DNA of 38,233 nt from Nioella sediminis (GCF_001879695.1 NZ_MNBL01000061.1:1-38233); one strand, 5' to 3'. Shown: positions 16,433 through 25,156, counted from the stretch's first letter. The notes: generated by a model not told the origin, from the sequence alone. Translations and numbers: made by a program.

Positions 16433-17904
16433 CACGCGCGGAAAATCCCCCCCTTCGCATTCTGCTGGCGGCGCTTGGCGGTGAAGGCGGCGGCGTTCTG
16501 ATGAACTGGATCGTGCAGGCCGCGCGGGACGCCGGGTTCGTCGCGCAGGCCACTTCGGTGCCCGGCGTGGCGCAGCGCACCGGTTCGACCAGCTACTATA
16601 TCGAGATCGCGGGCAAGGATGCGGTTGGCTCTGTCCTCAGCCTCGTGCCGATGCCGGGGCGGGTCGATGTCGTGGTGTCGTCCGAACTGGTGGAAACGGC
16701 GCGGGTGATGGCGGCGGGCTTCGTCTCGCCCAAGCTGACGACGCTCATATCCTCGACCGCACGCACCTATTCGACGGCGGAGAAGATCCAGTTGGGGGAC
16801 GGGCGCTATAGCGAGGACAACGTGCGGCGCACGGCCGAGGCGCTGGCGCGGGACGCCTACCTGCTGGATCTGGGCCAGATCGCCGAAGACAGTGCCACTT
16901 TCGTCAGCGCCACCATGTTCGGGGCGCTGGCGGGCAGCGGTGTGTTGCCCTGGGACATTGCGGGCTCTCGCGCGGTTCTGGGGGAAGGCCGGTCCGCACC
17001 CGCCAGCCGCGCCGGGTTCGACGCCGCCGCGCTAGCGGTGCAGGACTTGCGTGACACGCCTGCGCCTGTGGCTGCGCCTGCTGCGTCGGACATTCCCGCA
17101 GATATCGCCGAGGTGATCCGCCTCGGGGTGGAGCGCTGCACCGACTATCAGGACACGGCCTATGGCCATACCTTCCGCACCCATGCCGACAGGCTGATCG
17201 CAGCGGCGGACCTGTCCATCCCAAGCGCCGCCCATGCGGTGAAGGAAGCCTGCCGCCGTCTGGCGCTGTGGATGGCCTACGAGGACATTGCCCGCGTGGC
17301 CGATCTGAAAACAAGGCCCGAGCGTTTCGCCCGCATCCGGTCCGAAGCGCAGATACAGCCCGGACAGGTGATGACGGTGACGGAATACCTCAAACCCCGC
17401 GCCGAGGAGATCGCCGATATCCTGCCCGCCCGCCTTGGCGCGCGCATCATGGCGCGGATGGAGGCAGGCAAGGGCCTGCCCTTCATGGGGCGCGGCATCC
17501 ATGTCCGGTCCAACGGGGTCGCGGGCTACTGGATGCTGCGCCTGATGGCCGGGTTTCGCCTTATCCGCCGCCGGTCCTATCGGTTCGCGCAGGAACAGGC
17601 GGCGATTGCGGAATGGCTAGAGGCGATGGACAATGCCCTGCCCCACGCGCCTGACTTCGCAGAGGCCCTGGCCGAACTGCCCCGCGTTCTGAAAGGCTAT
17701 TCCGACACGCTGATGCGGGGCAAAACGGCCAATGCGCGGATCATGGCGGGCGTTGTGCGCCCGGCCCTTGCCAGCGGTCAGATGTCAGACGCGGCCCCCA
17801 CCTTACGTCGCGCCATCGCGGCGGCACTTGCCGATGACAGCCATGCCAAGCTGGACGAGACCCTGGGGGCACAGCCCACCATCCCCAACCTGCGCAGCGC
17901 CTGA
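16429..17904 (+). CDS. iorB: Indolepyruvate oxidoreductase, beta subunit with C-terminal extension
   Basis: A 491-aa partner of IorA. The first 190 residues are the POR gamma-type domain (LLAALGGEGGGVLMNWIVQA, VPGVAQRTGSTSYYIE). The remainder (about 240-480) is the long extension found in proteobacterial IorB (DUF6537-like: VERCTDYQDTAYGHTF, LALWMAYEDIARVADLKTR). Archaeal IorB, about 200 aa, lacks it. ATG 16429 overlaps the iorA stop by 4 bases, so the two are translationally coupled. It is followed 21 bases later by a thioesterase. No ferredoxin gene is nearby, so the electron acceptor must come from elsewhere. Confidence 0.92.
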   Translation: MTRAENPPLRILLAALGGEGGGVLMNWIVQAARDAGFVAQATSVPGVAQRTGSTSYYIEIAGKDAVGSVLSLVPMPGRVDVVVSSELVETARVMAAGFVSPKLTTLISSTARTYSTAEKIQLGDGRYSEDNVRRTAEALARDAYLLDLGQIAEDSATFVSATMFGALAGSGVLPWDIAGSRAVLGEGRSAPASRAGFDAAALAVQDLRDTPAPVAAPAASDIPADIAEVIRLGVERCTDYQDTAYGHTFRTHADRLIAAADLSIPSAAHAVKEACRRLALWMAYEDIARVADLKTRPERFARIRSEAQIQPGQVMTVTEYLKPRAEEIADILPARLGARIMARMEAGKGLPFMGRGIHVRSNGVAGYWMLRLMAGFRLIRRRSYRFAQEQAAIAEWLEAMDNALPHAPDFAEALAELPRVLKGYSDTLMRGKTANARIMAGVVRPALASGQMSDAAPTLRRAIAAALADDSHAKLDETLGAQPTIPNLRSA

Positions 17905-17925
17905 CCCGAGGAAAGGACCAACCCG

Positions 17926-18345
17926 ATGCTGACCAGCCGCCGGACCGTGCAGATCGAATGGGGCGATTGCGACCCGGCCGATATCGTCTTCTACCCGCGC
18001 TATTTCGTCTGGTTCGACGCCTCGACCGCGCATCACTTCAAGGCCGCAGGGCTGCCCAAGCCGGACCTTGTCCGCCGCTTTCAGGTGGTTGGCTTTCCAA
18101 TGGTCGATACACGCGCGACTTTCCACGTGCCGTCCAGCTATGGCGACGAAGTGGTGATCGAAACCACCATCACCGGCTTTGGCCGGTCCAGTTTCGACGT
18201 GGAACACCGGTTGATGCGGGGGGATGTGCTGGCCGTGGAAGGGTTCGAAAAACGGGTTCTGGTGCGCCGGAAAGAAGGGGGCGGGATCACCTCCTGCCCG
18301 GTGCCGGACGAGGTGCGGGCGCTCTTCGGCGCGGCGGAGGAATGA
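17926..18345 (+). CDS. 4-hydroxybenzoyl-CoA-type acyl-CoA thioesterase
   Basis: A 139-aa single-hotdog thioesterase of the 4HBT (Pseudomonas) type. The active-site stretch is IEWGDCDPADIVFYPRYFVWFD, where Asp16 matches the catalytic aspartate of the Pseudomonas enzyme. The usual Gly after PA is Asp here. AAAGGA precedes the ATG. It sits between iorB and the reductase, overlapping the latter's possible first ATG. It may release an arylacetate from the acyl-CoA that IorAB forms, or recycle CoA. Substrate is inferred from neighbours. Confidence 0.88.
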   Translation: MLTSRRTVQIEWGDCDPADIVFYPRYFVWFDASTAHHFKAAGLPKPDLVRRFQVVGFPMVDTRATFHVPSSYGDEVVIETTITGFGRSSFDVEHRLMRGDVLAVEGFEKRVLVRRKEGGGITSCPVPDEVRALFGAAEE

Positions 18346-18347
18346 CG

Positions 18348-19271
18348 ATGCGGATCGCGGTTCTGGGGGCGGGCGCCATGGGGTCCGTCTATGGTGCGCG
18401 GCTGGCGCGGGCCGGGGCGCAGGTGACGCTGCTCGACGTGAACGACGCCCATATCGCGGCCATCAACGCGGGCGGGTTGCATGTGGCGCTGGATGAGGGG
18501 GAAAGCATCCACCACCTGCCCGCGATGCGGCCCGAGGCCTTTCGAGGCCCCGTCGATCTTGTACTTCTGTTCACCAAGGTCTTTCACACGGATAGTGCGC
18601 TGTCATCTATCAAGCCGCTGCTGGCCGATGCCCATGTTCTCAGCCTGCAAAACGGCGTCGGCAATGTGGACCGGATCGCCGCGCATGTGACCCGTGATCG
18701 CATTCTGGTCGGCATGACGATGACACCCGCCGAGTATCTCGGCCCCGGTCGGGTGGCGTCCCATGGCGCGGCCACGACCGACCTTTACAGTGCCAGCGGG
18801 CAGGATCTGCTGATCTTGCACAAGATTGCAGCGCTGATGGACAGGGGCGGCATCACCGCGCGGCTGGAACCCGATATCGACGTGGCGATCTGGGAAAAGG
18901 CCACGTTCAACTGTGCGCTCAACCCGATCTGTGCCCTGTCCGGCGGCACGCCCGGATCGGTCGGCGCGTCAGAGGCGGGGCGCAGGCTGGCCGCGTCGGT
19001 GGCGGCAGAGGCGATTGCGGTGGCGAAAGCCTCTGGCGTCAATGCCTCGCTGGACAGGGTCACCGCGATGATGGAGCACGCCTTCGCCCACCATCTGCAT
19101 CATGAACCGTCAATGCTGCAGGACCGCATGGCCGGGCGGCGCACCGAGATCGACGCGCTGAACGGCGCTGTGCTGCGCATCGGCGACCGTCTTGGCGTCC
19201 CGACCCCGGCCAATCGGATCGTCACCGACCTGATCCGCCTGACCGAAGACTCCACCCGATACCGCGCCTAA
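18348..19271 (+). CDS. Ketopantoate reductase-family (ApbA/PanE) oxidoreductase
   Basis: A 307-aa NADPH-dependent reductase of 2-oxoacids. The Rossmann motif is LGAGAMGSVYGARLA at the N-terminus. Other family motifs are QNGVGN, WEKATFNCALNPICAL with the catalytic-type Lys, and MLQDRMAGRRTEIDALNG with the conserved Glu. ATG 18348 is chosen because GGAGGA has proper spacing to it; the ATG at 18342 overlaps the thioesterase stop but sits directly on the GGAGGA. It is the last gene of iorA-iorB-thioesterase-reductase, so it may reduce a 2-oxoacid related to the IorAB substrate rather than serve pantothenate synthesis. Its stop overlaps that of the convergent gene by 4 bases. Confidence 0.85.
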   Translation: MRIAVLGAGAMGSVYGARLARAGAQVTLLDVNDAHIAAINAGGLHVALDEGESIHHLPAMRPEAFRGPVDLVLLFTKVFHTDSALSSIKPLLADAHVLSLQNGVGNVDRIAAHVTRDRILVGMTMTPAEYLGPGRVASHGAATTDLYSASGQDLLILHKIAALMDRGGITARLEPDIDVAIWEKATFNCALNPICALSGGTPGSVGASEAGRRLAASVAAEAIAVAKASGVNASLDRVTAMMEHAFAHHLHHEPSMLQDRMAGRRTEIDALNGAVLRIGDRLGVPTPANRIVTDLIRLTEDSTRYRA

Positions 19272-19657
19272 AGCTCGCCCGCCTCCTCCAGAACCTTTCG
19301 GGCAGCGCGGAAGCATTCCAGCGCCTGCGGCACACCGCAATAGATCGCGACCACGTGGATGATGGCGCGGATCTCTTCTTTCGAGACACCATTATTCAGC
19401 GCGCCCCGGCAGTGCAGTTCCCATTCATGCATCTTGCCAAGGGCCCCGATCATGGCGAGGTTCATCATGCTGCGCGTCTTGGGGTCGATCGCATCATCAC
19501 CCCAGCCGAACCCCCAACACCACGCGGTCATCGCCTCCTGAAAGGGCCGGGTGAAATCGTCGGCGGCGGCGAGGTTCTTTTCCACATACTCCGCGCCGAC
19601 CGTGGCCTTGCGCTGTTCCAGACCTTTCAGGAACAGGTCTTCGTCAAAAACGCTCAT
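19268..19657 (-). CDS. Carboxymuconolactone decarboxylase-family protein (PcaC-like)
   Basis: A 129-aa all-helical protein of the CMD/AhpD fold. It has the PcaC-like signatures DPKTRSMMNLAMIGALG, HEWELHCRGALNNGVSKEEIRAIIHVVAIYCGVPQALE. It lacks the CxxC of AhpD, so peroxidase activity is unlikely. Many relatives outside beta-ketoadipate operons have no known reaction, and none of the other pca genes is present. The ATG at 19657 is preferred; a longer in-frame start at 20101 runs through the intergenic region. It is divergent from a LysR gene with two dyads between. Confidence 0.85.
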   Translation of the reverse strand: MSVFDEDLFLKGLEQRKATVGAEYVEKNLAAADDFTRPFQEAMTAWCWGFGWGDDAIDPKTRSMMNLAMIGALGKMHEWELHCRGALNNGVSKEEIRAIIHVVAIYCGVPQALECFRAARKVLEEAGEL

Positions 19658-19850
19658 TCTCTCGTCCTTGTTTTGAGGCACTTTGGATCCGGCCACTTCA
19701 GCCCGCAGAACGGCGATTCCACAAGGCGAATATCCTTGATCTCCCCCATGTCCCCAACCGCGTCGACTGTATTGTGCCCGCCTTCCCGCGCAGTCGGCGT
19801 CCGAGACCAGACGGATATGGGCACGGCCCCGATCACTGGTGAAACTCTGC

Positions 19851-19899
19851 CATTGCCGAATGCGCAATGCCTCTCTAGCTTCGACATATTCGAATGTCG
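19851..19899. promoter_or_regulatory. Two phased dyads upstream of the LysR gene
   Basis: CATTGC-N7-GCAATG (19851-19869) and CGACAT-N6-ATGTCG (19882-19899) have 6-base arms and centres about 30.5 bases apart, near three helical turns. The second lies 10 bases before the LysR ATG at 19910. This is the usual arrangement of recognition and activation sites for a LysR protein that represses itself and acts on the divergent gene (PcaC-like, start 19657). Confidence 0.45.
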
Positions 19900-19909
19900 G
19901 GGACCGCGA

Positions 19910-20878
19910 ATGGAACGTAGCAAGCTCAGCCTCAAATGGCTGGAGGTCTTTCAGGCGGTGGCTCGCAGCGGCTCTGTTCAGGCGGCGGCGCGGCGGCTGG
20001 AAATCTCGATCAGCACCGTGTCGCACCACCTGGCCTGTCTTGAGGACGCCGTGGGCGTTGCCCTGATCGACCATGGCAAGCGCCCGATGAAACTGACGCA
20101 AGAGGGCGACATCCTGCTGGCCCGTGTCGATGACTCGCTGATGCTGCTGCGCAAGGGGATTTCCGAGGTCTGGTCCAAGGACCCCGCCGCACTGATCCGG
20201 TCGCTGCGCATCGCGATGATCGAGGATCTGGACACCGAGGTCACCCCCGCGCTTGCCGCCAGCCTGTCCGCCGCCCTGCCCGCCTGTTCCTTCTCGTTCC
20301 TGTCACGCCCCAGCCATGACATCCTGACACTTCTGCAAAGCGACGAAATCGACCTTGGCATAGCCTCCGCCGCCGAATTCCGCGTGATGCGCCTGACCGA
20401 AGCCCCGCTCTTGCGCGACCCTTACGTGTTGGTCGTGCCCAAGGGGCGCAAGGACTCGGCCGGGGAATATCTGGGGGCGCGGGTCGATCTGCCCTTCCTG
20501 CGCTATTCGCGCAAACAGCTCATGGGCCGCCGGATCGAGGCGCAGTTGCGGCGGCAAAGGATCGACCTGCCCTCGCGGCTGGAGTTTGAAAGCACCCCGG
20601 CCATCCTGTCGCTGATCGCCGCGGGCGAGGCCTGGACCGTCACGACGGCCCTGAACGTGGCCAGTTCCGACCGCCATCACGACCGGATCGCCATCATGCC
20701 GCTGCCGGGTCCGGGCTTTGCACGGCGCCTGTCGATCTTTCGGGCCGAGGATCTGCCCCAAAGCCTATTCGAGACACTGGATCGCAAGCTGCGCCCCTTG
20801 CTCCAAGACCGGATTATCGCGCCGATGGTGGCCGCGCATCCGTGGCTGGCGGATGAGTTCAGGATTCTGAACCAATAG
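19910..20878 (+). CDS. LysR-family regulator beside the PcaC-like and MttB-like genes
   Basis: A 322-aa LysR regulator. The helix-turn-helix is near residues 10-60 (LKWLEVFQAVARSGSVQAAARRLEISISTVSHHLACLEDAVG region). The effector domain covers about 95-300. A translation beginning at 19355 is rejected because it runs through the divergent PcaC-like gene and the MERSKLSLKWLEVF start fits the family. It is divergent from the PcaC-like gene and ends one base before the convergent mttB-like stop. It may govern either neighbour. Confidence 0.9.
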   Translation: MERSKLSLKWLEVFQAVARSGSVQAAARRLEISISTVSHHLACLEDAVGVALIDHGKRPMKLTQEGDILLARVDDSLMLLRKGISEVWSKDPAALIRSLRIAMIEDLDTEVTPALAASLSAALPACSFSFLSRPSHDILTLLQSDEIDLGIASAAEFRVMRLTEAPLLRDPYVLVVPKGRKDSAGEYLGARVDLPFLRYSRKQLMGRRIEAQLRRQRIDLPSRLEFESTPAILSLIAAGEAWTVTTALNVASSDRHHDRIAIMPLPGPGFARRLSIFRAEDLPQSLFETLDRKLRPLLQDRIIAPMVAAHPWLADEFRILNQ

Positions 20879-20879
20879 G

Positions 20880-22403
20880 TCAGTTGCGGATGACGCCGGG
20901 AAACAGCGCCCTGATCTCTGCGTCGCGTTCGGGCGACAGGTATTGCGGATCGTGGTCGGACAGGATCGTGCGAACACGGGCCCTGGCCCGCGCCCACATA
21001 TCCGGCGCGCCCTTGTCCGCCCAGGTCATCGGCGCGTCCCGGTCGGCAAGCTTTGGGTAGAAATAGTCCCGTTCCATCGCCGCATGGGTCTGGTCGGCGC
21101 CCAGAAAATGCCCCTCGCCCAACACCACGTCGCAGATCGTGTCAAAGCCGAGCGTGTCCTCGCTGACCTCCACCCCGCGCAGCATCCGGTAGATGGCGGC
21201 GTGCATTTCATTGTCGATCACGAACGCCTCGAAACTTGCGCCAAGCAGCGAGGCCGTCATGCCCGAGCTTTCATAGATCAGATTGCCCCCCGCCAAACCC
21301 GCTGCCAGCGCGGTTATCCCCTTTTCCATGCCATATTGCGCGTCGATGGCCTTGGCATCGGTCATCGAGGCCGCCACGCCCGACGGCAAGCCAAGCCAGT
21401 TCGACAACTGCGCCGAGGCCGCGTTCATGACCGCAATCTCTCCGCCCCCGCCCGCAAACGCCCCGGTGCGCAGGTCGATGACCAGCGGCCAGTTGGAAAA
21501 CACCATCGGATGGCCGGGTTTCAACGCATGAACCATAACGAGGCTCGCCAGTGTTTCCGCCAGCGATTGCGCCAAGAACCCCGCCAGCGTCGCCGGGGCT
21601 GTCGCCCCCGATTGCGCGGCGGTGATGCAGGACATGGGGATGTTATGGGCGATGCATTCATAGACCACATCCACCGCGTCCTCGCCGAACCGCATGGGCG
21701 AAATCACCGGGCTGATATGCGCCTTGACGAAAGGTCGCTTGCTGAATGCGCCCTCTCCGCCTGCCACCACATCCAGCATCTGCACGATCGGCGCCACGTG
21801 ATGCGCCAGCGTGAAAGAGGTCGCGACCGGTTTCGTGGTATTGCAGACCAGCGCATGCACTGTGTTCACGTCGAGGGAGAACTCGTCGGGCATGTCGGTC
21901 GCCACGCAGCAACGGGTGAACCAGCTGACATTGGGCAGGACGTCCTGCAAACGGGTGAAATCGCGCAGGTCTTGCAGGGTTGAGGGGCGATAGAGCCCGG
22001 TGTCCATATCCAGCGTCTGCACCGCCGCGCCGCCGGTGCCGAAATGGACGGCATCGCCCCCCACTTCGATGGATCGCGCCTCGTCCTGACCGTGCAGGAC
22101 AAAGCGTTTGGCGGCGCGGGCAATGGCGTCCTCCGTCAGCGAACGGGGTATCAGAACGCGGCCGTTTGCAGCCTCGACCGCGCCCGCCGTCAGCAGATCG
22201 CAGCGCAGACGGTCGGGCACCTCGCCCATGCCAAGCTCTGCCAGCAGGCGCAGGGCGGTGTCGTGGATTGCCCGCAACTCCTGCTCTGTCAGCGGCGCAT
22301 ATTGTCCGCCACGCTGCCCCGGAGGACAGGGGTTCGCAGGGCCCCTTGCCCGCGCCGCCAACCGGTCGCGCCGCCCGCCTGATCGCCTGCCCGCTGGCTG
22401 CAT
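20880..22403 (-). CDS. MttB-family (trimethylamine methyltransferase superfamily) protein, non-pyrrolysine
   Basis: A 507-aa member of the MttB superfamily. The N-terminus is Arg-rich, followed by YAPLTEQELRAIHDTALRLL. The TIM-barrel body has KPFVKAHISPVISPM-like strands, CITAAQSGATAPATLAGFL, and GHPMVFSNWPLVIDLRTG. The reading frame has no in-frame amber codon, so no pyrrolysine. It is therefore related to MtgB-type enzymes that demethylate glycine betaine or other quaternary amines to a corrinoid protein. ATG 22403 with AGGAG 8 bases upstream is chosen over a TTG at 22466. No corrinoid protein gene (MttC-like) or reactivase lies in the window. It is divergent from a DMGDH-like flavoprotein. 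The substrate and methyl acceptor in this aerobic context are unknown. Confidence 0.88.
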   Translation of the reverse strand: MQPAGRRSGGRRDRLAARARGPANPCPPGQRGGQYAPLTEQELRAIHDTALRLLAELGMGEVPDRLRCDLLTAGAVEAANGRVLIPRSLTEDAIARAAKRFVLHGQDEARSIEVGGDAVHFGTGGAAVQTLDMDTGLYRPSTLQDLRDFTRLQDVLPNVSWFTRCCVATDMPDEFSLDVNTVHALVCNTTKPVATSFTLAHHVAPIVQMLDVVAGGEGAFSKRPFVKAHISPVISPMRFGEDAVDVVYECIAHNIPMSCITAAQSGATAPATLAGFLAQSLAETLASLVMVHALKPGHPMVFSNWPLVIDLRTGAFAGGGGEIAVMNAASAQLSNWLGLPSGVAASMTDAKAIDAQYGMEKGITALAAGLAGGNLIYESSGMTASLLGASFEAFVIDNEMHAAIYRMLRGVEVSEDTLGFDTICDVVLGEGHFLGADQTHAAMERDYFYPKLADRDAPMTWADKGAPDMWARARARVRTILSDHDPQYLSPERDAEIRALFPGVIRN

Positions 22404-22497
22404 GTCATCCGCTCCTGTCCCGCCTGACACGAGCAAAGCCTCGTTGCGGACGGTCTGGCAACTCAAACCGCATGGGCTGGAGGATTTCTCAGATTTG

Positions 22498-22514
22498 TTT
22501 CGACTTTCTCGAAA
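22498..22514. promoter_or_regulatory. Dyad between the MttB-like and DMGDH-like genes, candidate operator
   Basis: TTTCGA-CTTTC-TCGAAA is a perfect 6-base-arm inverted repeat. It lies in the 181-base divergent region between the two genes. It contains a T-N11-A pair (22500 and 22512), the core of LysR-type boxes. The LysR gene at 19910 could bind here and coordinate both genes. Confidence 0.45.
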
Positions 22515-22584
22515 TCACGACACGGCCCTTGCCGCATGGCGCATCTGCACTGACAGTTCCGCAAAAGCCAAAGGACACAGCCCC

Positions 22585-25020
22585 ATGAAAACCCGCACCA
22601 AGGCCGTCGTGATCGGCGGTGGCATCGCCGGATGCTCCACGCTCTACCACCTGACTCAAGAGGGCTGGACCGACGTCATGCTGCTGGAACGGGACGAGCT
22701 GACCTCTGGCACCACCTGGCATTCGGCGGCGCAGGTCACGAATTTCGGGATGAACCAGACGATGGTGGGGCTGAAGAGCCATTCCATCGCGCTTTACAAG
22801 GAACTGGCCGAAGACCCTGACTATCCGATCAACTACCACCACGGCGACGGCGGCATAAGGCTGGCCAACACCGAGGCGCAGATGGACGGCTACCGCCATT
22901 TCGCCTCAATGGCGCGGGGGATGGGTGTGCATTTCGAGGTGATCGACGCAGAGGAATGCGCCCGGCGGCACCCGCTGATTTCGACTGAAAATTTGATTGG
23001 CGGGCTTTGGGATCCTCTGGATGGCGACATCGACCCGGCGCAACTGTGTCAGGCGCTGGCCCGGCGCGCGCGCAACGCCGGGGCCGAGGTGCATCGCTTT
23101 ACCCCGGTCACTGGTCTGCGGCAGCTACAGGATGACACCTGGATCGTGGAAACGCCCAAAGGCGAGATTCACACCGATGTTGTGATCAACGCCTGCGGCT
23201 ACCGGGTGAACGAGGTGGGCGCGATGATGGGGGTGCATCACCCCGTCATGTCGATGGAGCATCAGTATTTCATCACCGAGGAAATCCCCGGCATCGTTCA
23301 GGCGGGCCACCGGATGCCCCTGCTGCGCTGTCCGATCAGCGACTATTACTGTCGGCAGGAAAAGACCGGTCTGCTGATCGGGTTCTATGAGCAGGACTGT
23401 AAAACCTGGGGCATGGACGGGATCGACCCCAATTTCACCATGGACCTCTGCCCCGACGATCTGGACCGCATCACCGACGTTCTGGAAGGCGCGTTCGAGC
23501 GGATGCCCGCGCTGATGGAGGTGGGGATCAAGACCGTGGTCAATGGCCCGATCACCTATACCATTGATGGCGCACCGCTGGTCGGGCCCATCCCCGGAAA
23601 GAGAAACGCGTTTTGCATCATAGGCTTGCGGGCCGGTCTTGGGGAAGGCGGCGGTCATGGCTGGCTGCTGGCGCAGCAGATCGTCCATGGCGAGGCCTGC
23701 TATGACACTTGGGTGCTGGACCCGCGCCGTTTCACCGGGCACGGCAATGTGGAGCTTTGCGCGCTGAAAGCGATCGAGGATTACCAGAACGAATTCCGCT
23801 TCCATTTCCCCCATGAACACCGCCCGGCAGGCCGCCCCGCCAAGACCACGCCGCTGACGCCGGTTCTGGCAGCGGAAGGCGCGGAGTTCACCGTGGTGAA
23901 TGGCTGGGAACGGATGGAGTTCCTGAAACCCGCCCCCGATTTCCACGAAACGCTCGGCTATCGCTTCAACGAGGCCTTCGACATCGTCGCCAGCGACGTG
24001 AAGGCGGTCAGCGAGGGCGTGGGGCTGGCGGAGGTGAACGGCTTCAACCGCTACGAGATCACGGGTGCCGATGCCCATGATTTCCTCGACCGGATGATCT
24101 GCGGGCGGGTGACGCGCAAGCCCGGCAAGGTGGGGCTTGGCTATCTGCTGAACCATCACGGCATGATCAAGTCAGAGGCCACCATCGCCAATCTGCCCGC
24201 TTCCTATCGTGGTCCGGATCGCATCTGGTACGGGTCTGCGGCGGCGGCGGAACAACATGATATGGACTGGCTGACGCACCATCTGCGACCTGGCGAGGAC
24301 GTGCAGATCCGCTCACTCACCAATGACATGACGATCCTGGTCCTTGCAGGCCCCAAGGCGCGCGACGTGCTGTCCGCCGAGTCCCGAGGCGACTGGTCGG
24401 CGGATGCCTTCCCGTGGCTTTCGGTACGGGAATGCTTTGTCGGCATCGCCCCCGCCACGGTCATGTCGGTCAGCTTCTCAGGCGAACTGGCCTATGAAAT
24501 CCATGTGCCCAACACCCAACTCTACGCGGCCTATCTGGCGCTGCGAGCGGCGGGCAAGGCGCATGGGCTGCACCTCTTTGGTGCGCGGGCCATTGAGTCC
24601 ATGCGGATGGAAAAGGGATACCTGCATTGGAAGGCCGATCTGCTGACCGAATTCGACCCGTTCGAAACCGGGCTGGAGCGATTTGTGAAGTTGGATAAGA
24701 CCGAGTTCATTGGAAAATCGGCGCTGGAGGCGCGCATTGCGAAGGGGCCGGGCCGCAGGCTGGTCACCGTGCGGATTGATGCCACCGACCGCCCGGCAAC
24801 ACCCGGTTCCTCGGTCATGGTGGGTGACCGGGTGGCAGGCACTGTCACCTCGGGCGATTGGGGCCACCGGGTCGGGATGAATCTCGCCTATGCTTTCGTG
24901 GAGCCAGCACTGGCCGCGCCCGGCACAAAGCTGCATCTTGACCTGATCGGCGACCGTATCGCGGCAGAGGTCATCACCCCCTGCCCCTATGATCCGCAAA
25001 ACCTGCGCGTCCGCGGCTGA
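22585..25020 (+). CDS. Second DMGDH-like FAD oxidoreductase with GcvT domain
   Basis: An 811-aa paralog of the protein at 46-2502, with the same architecture. The N-terminal FAD motif is VIGGGIAGCSTLYHL. The likely covalent-FAD His is His46 in SGTTWHSAAQ. The C-terminal GcvT part has FNRYEITGADAHDFLDRM, VLAGPKARDVLS, SGELAYEIHVP, RMEKGYLHWKADLL and KTEFIGKSALEARI. AAAGGA lies 8 bases before ATG 22585. The TTWHS segment and the lower part differ from the first copy, so the two probably use different substrates. It is divergent from the MttB-like gene, which suggests stepwise demethylation of one molecule: MttB-like acts on the quaternary form and this enzyme on a tertiary or secondary amine. 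That link is inference. Confidence 0.87.
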   Translation: MKTRTKAVVIGGGIAGCSTLYHLTQEGWTDVMLLERDELTSGTTWHSAAQVTNFGMNQTMVGLKSHSIALYKELAEDPDYPINYHHGDGGIRLANTEAQMDGYRHFASMARGMGVHFEVIDAEECARRHPLISTENLIGGLWDPLDGDIDPAQLCQALARRARNAGAEVHRFTPVTGLRQLQDDTWIVETPKGEIHTDVVINACGYRVNEVGAMMGVHHPVMSMEHQYFITEEIPGIVQAGHRMPLLRCPISDYYCRQEKTGLLIGFYEQDCKTWGMDGIDPNFTMDLCPDDLDRITDVLEGAFERMPALMEVGIKTVVNGPITYTIDGAPLVGPIPGKRNAFCIIGLRAGLGEGGGHGWLLAQQIVHGEACYDTWVLDPRRFTGHGNVELCALKAIEDYQNEFRFHFPHEHRPAGRPAKTTPLTPVLAAEGAEFTVVNGWERMEFLKPAPDFHETLGYRFNEAFDIVASDVKAVSEGVGLAEVNGFNRYEITGADAHDFLDRMICGRVTRKPGKVGLGYLLNHHGMIKSEATIANLPASYRGPDRIWYGSAAAAEQHDMDWLTHHLRPGEDVQIRSLTNDMTILVLAGPKARDVLSAESRGDWSADAFPWLSVRECFVGIAPATVMSVSFSGELAYEIHVPNTQLYAAYLALRAAGKAHGLHLFGARAIESMRMEKGYLHWKADLLTEFDPFETGLERFVKLDKTEFIGKSALEARIAKGPGRRLVTVRIDATDRPATPGSSVMVGDRVAGTVTSGDWGHRVGMNLAYAFVEPALAAPGTKLHLDLIGDRIAAEVITPCPYDPQNLRVRG

Positions 25021-25156
25021 GCCTGAGCCGCACATCGGCGAAGACATGCCACACGCAGATGTGAGGCTGCGACGCTCTTGCAATGCTTGCCTATTGGACC
25101 GATGACACCCAAATTAACGGGCTGAGACCCAGACTATTTCGAATCGGAGACGCGAC

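Noticed and set aside
14798-16435. A 545-aa minus-strand open frame across iorA
   Set aside because: It is antisense to a gene with TPP and [4Fe-4S] motifs, and has no family signature of its own.
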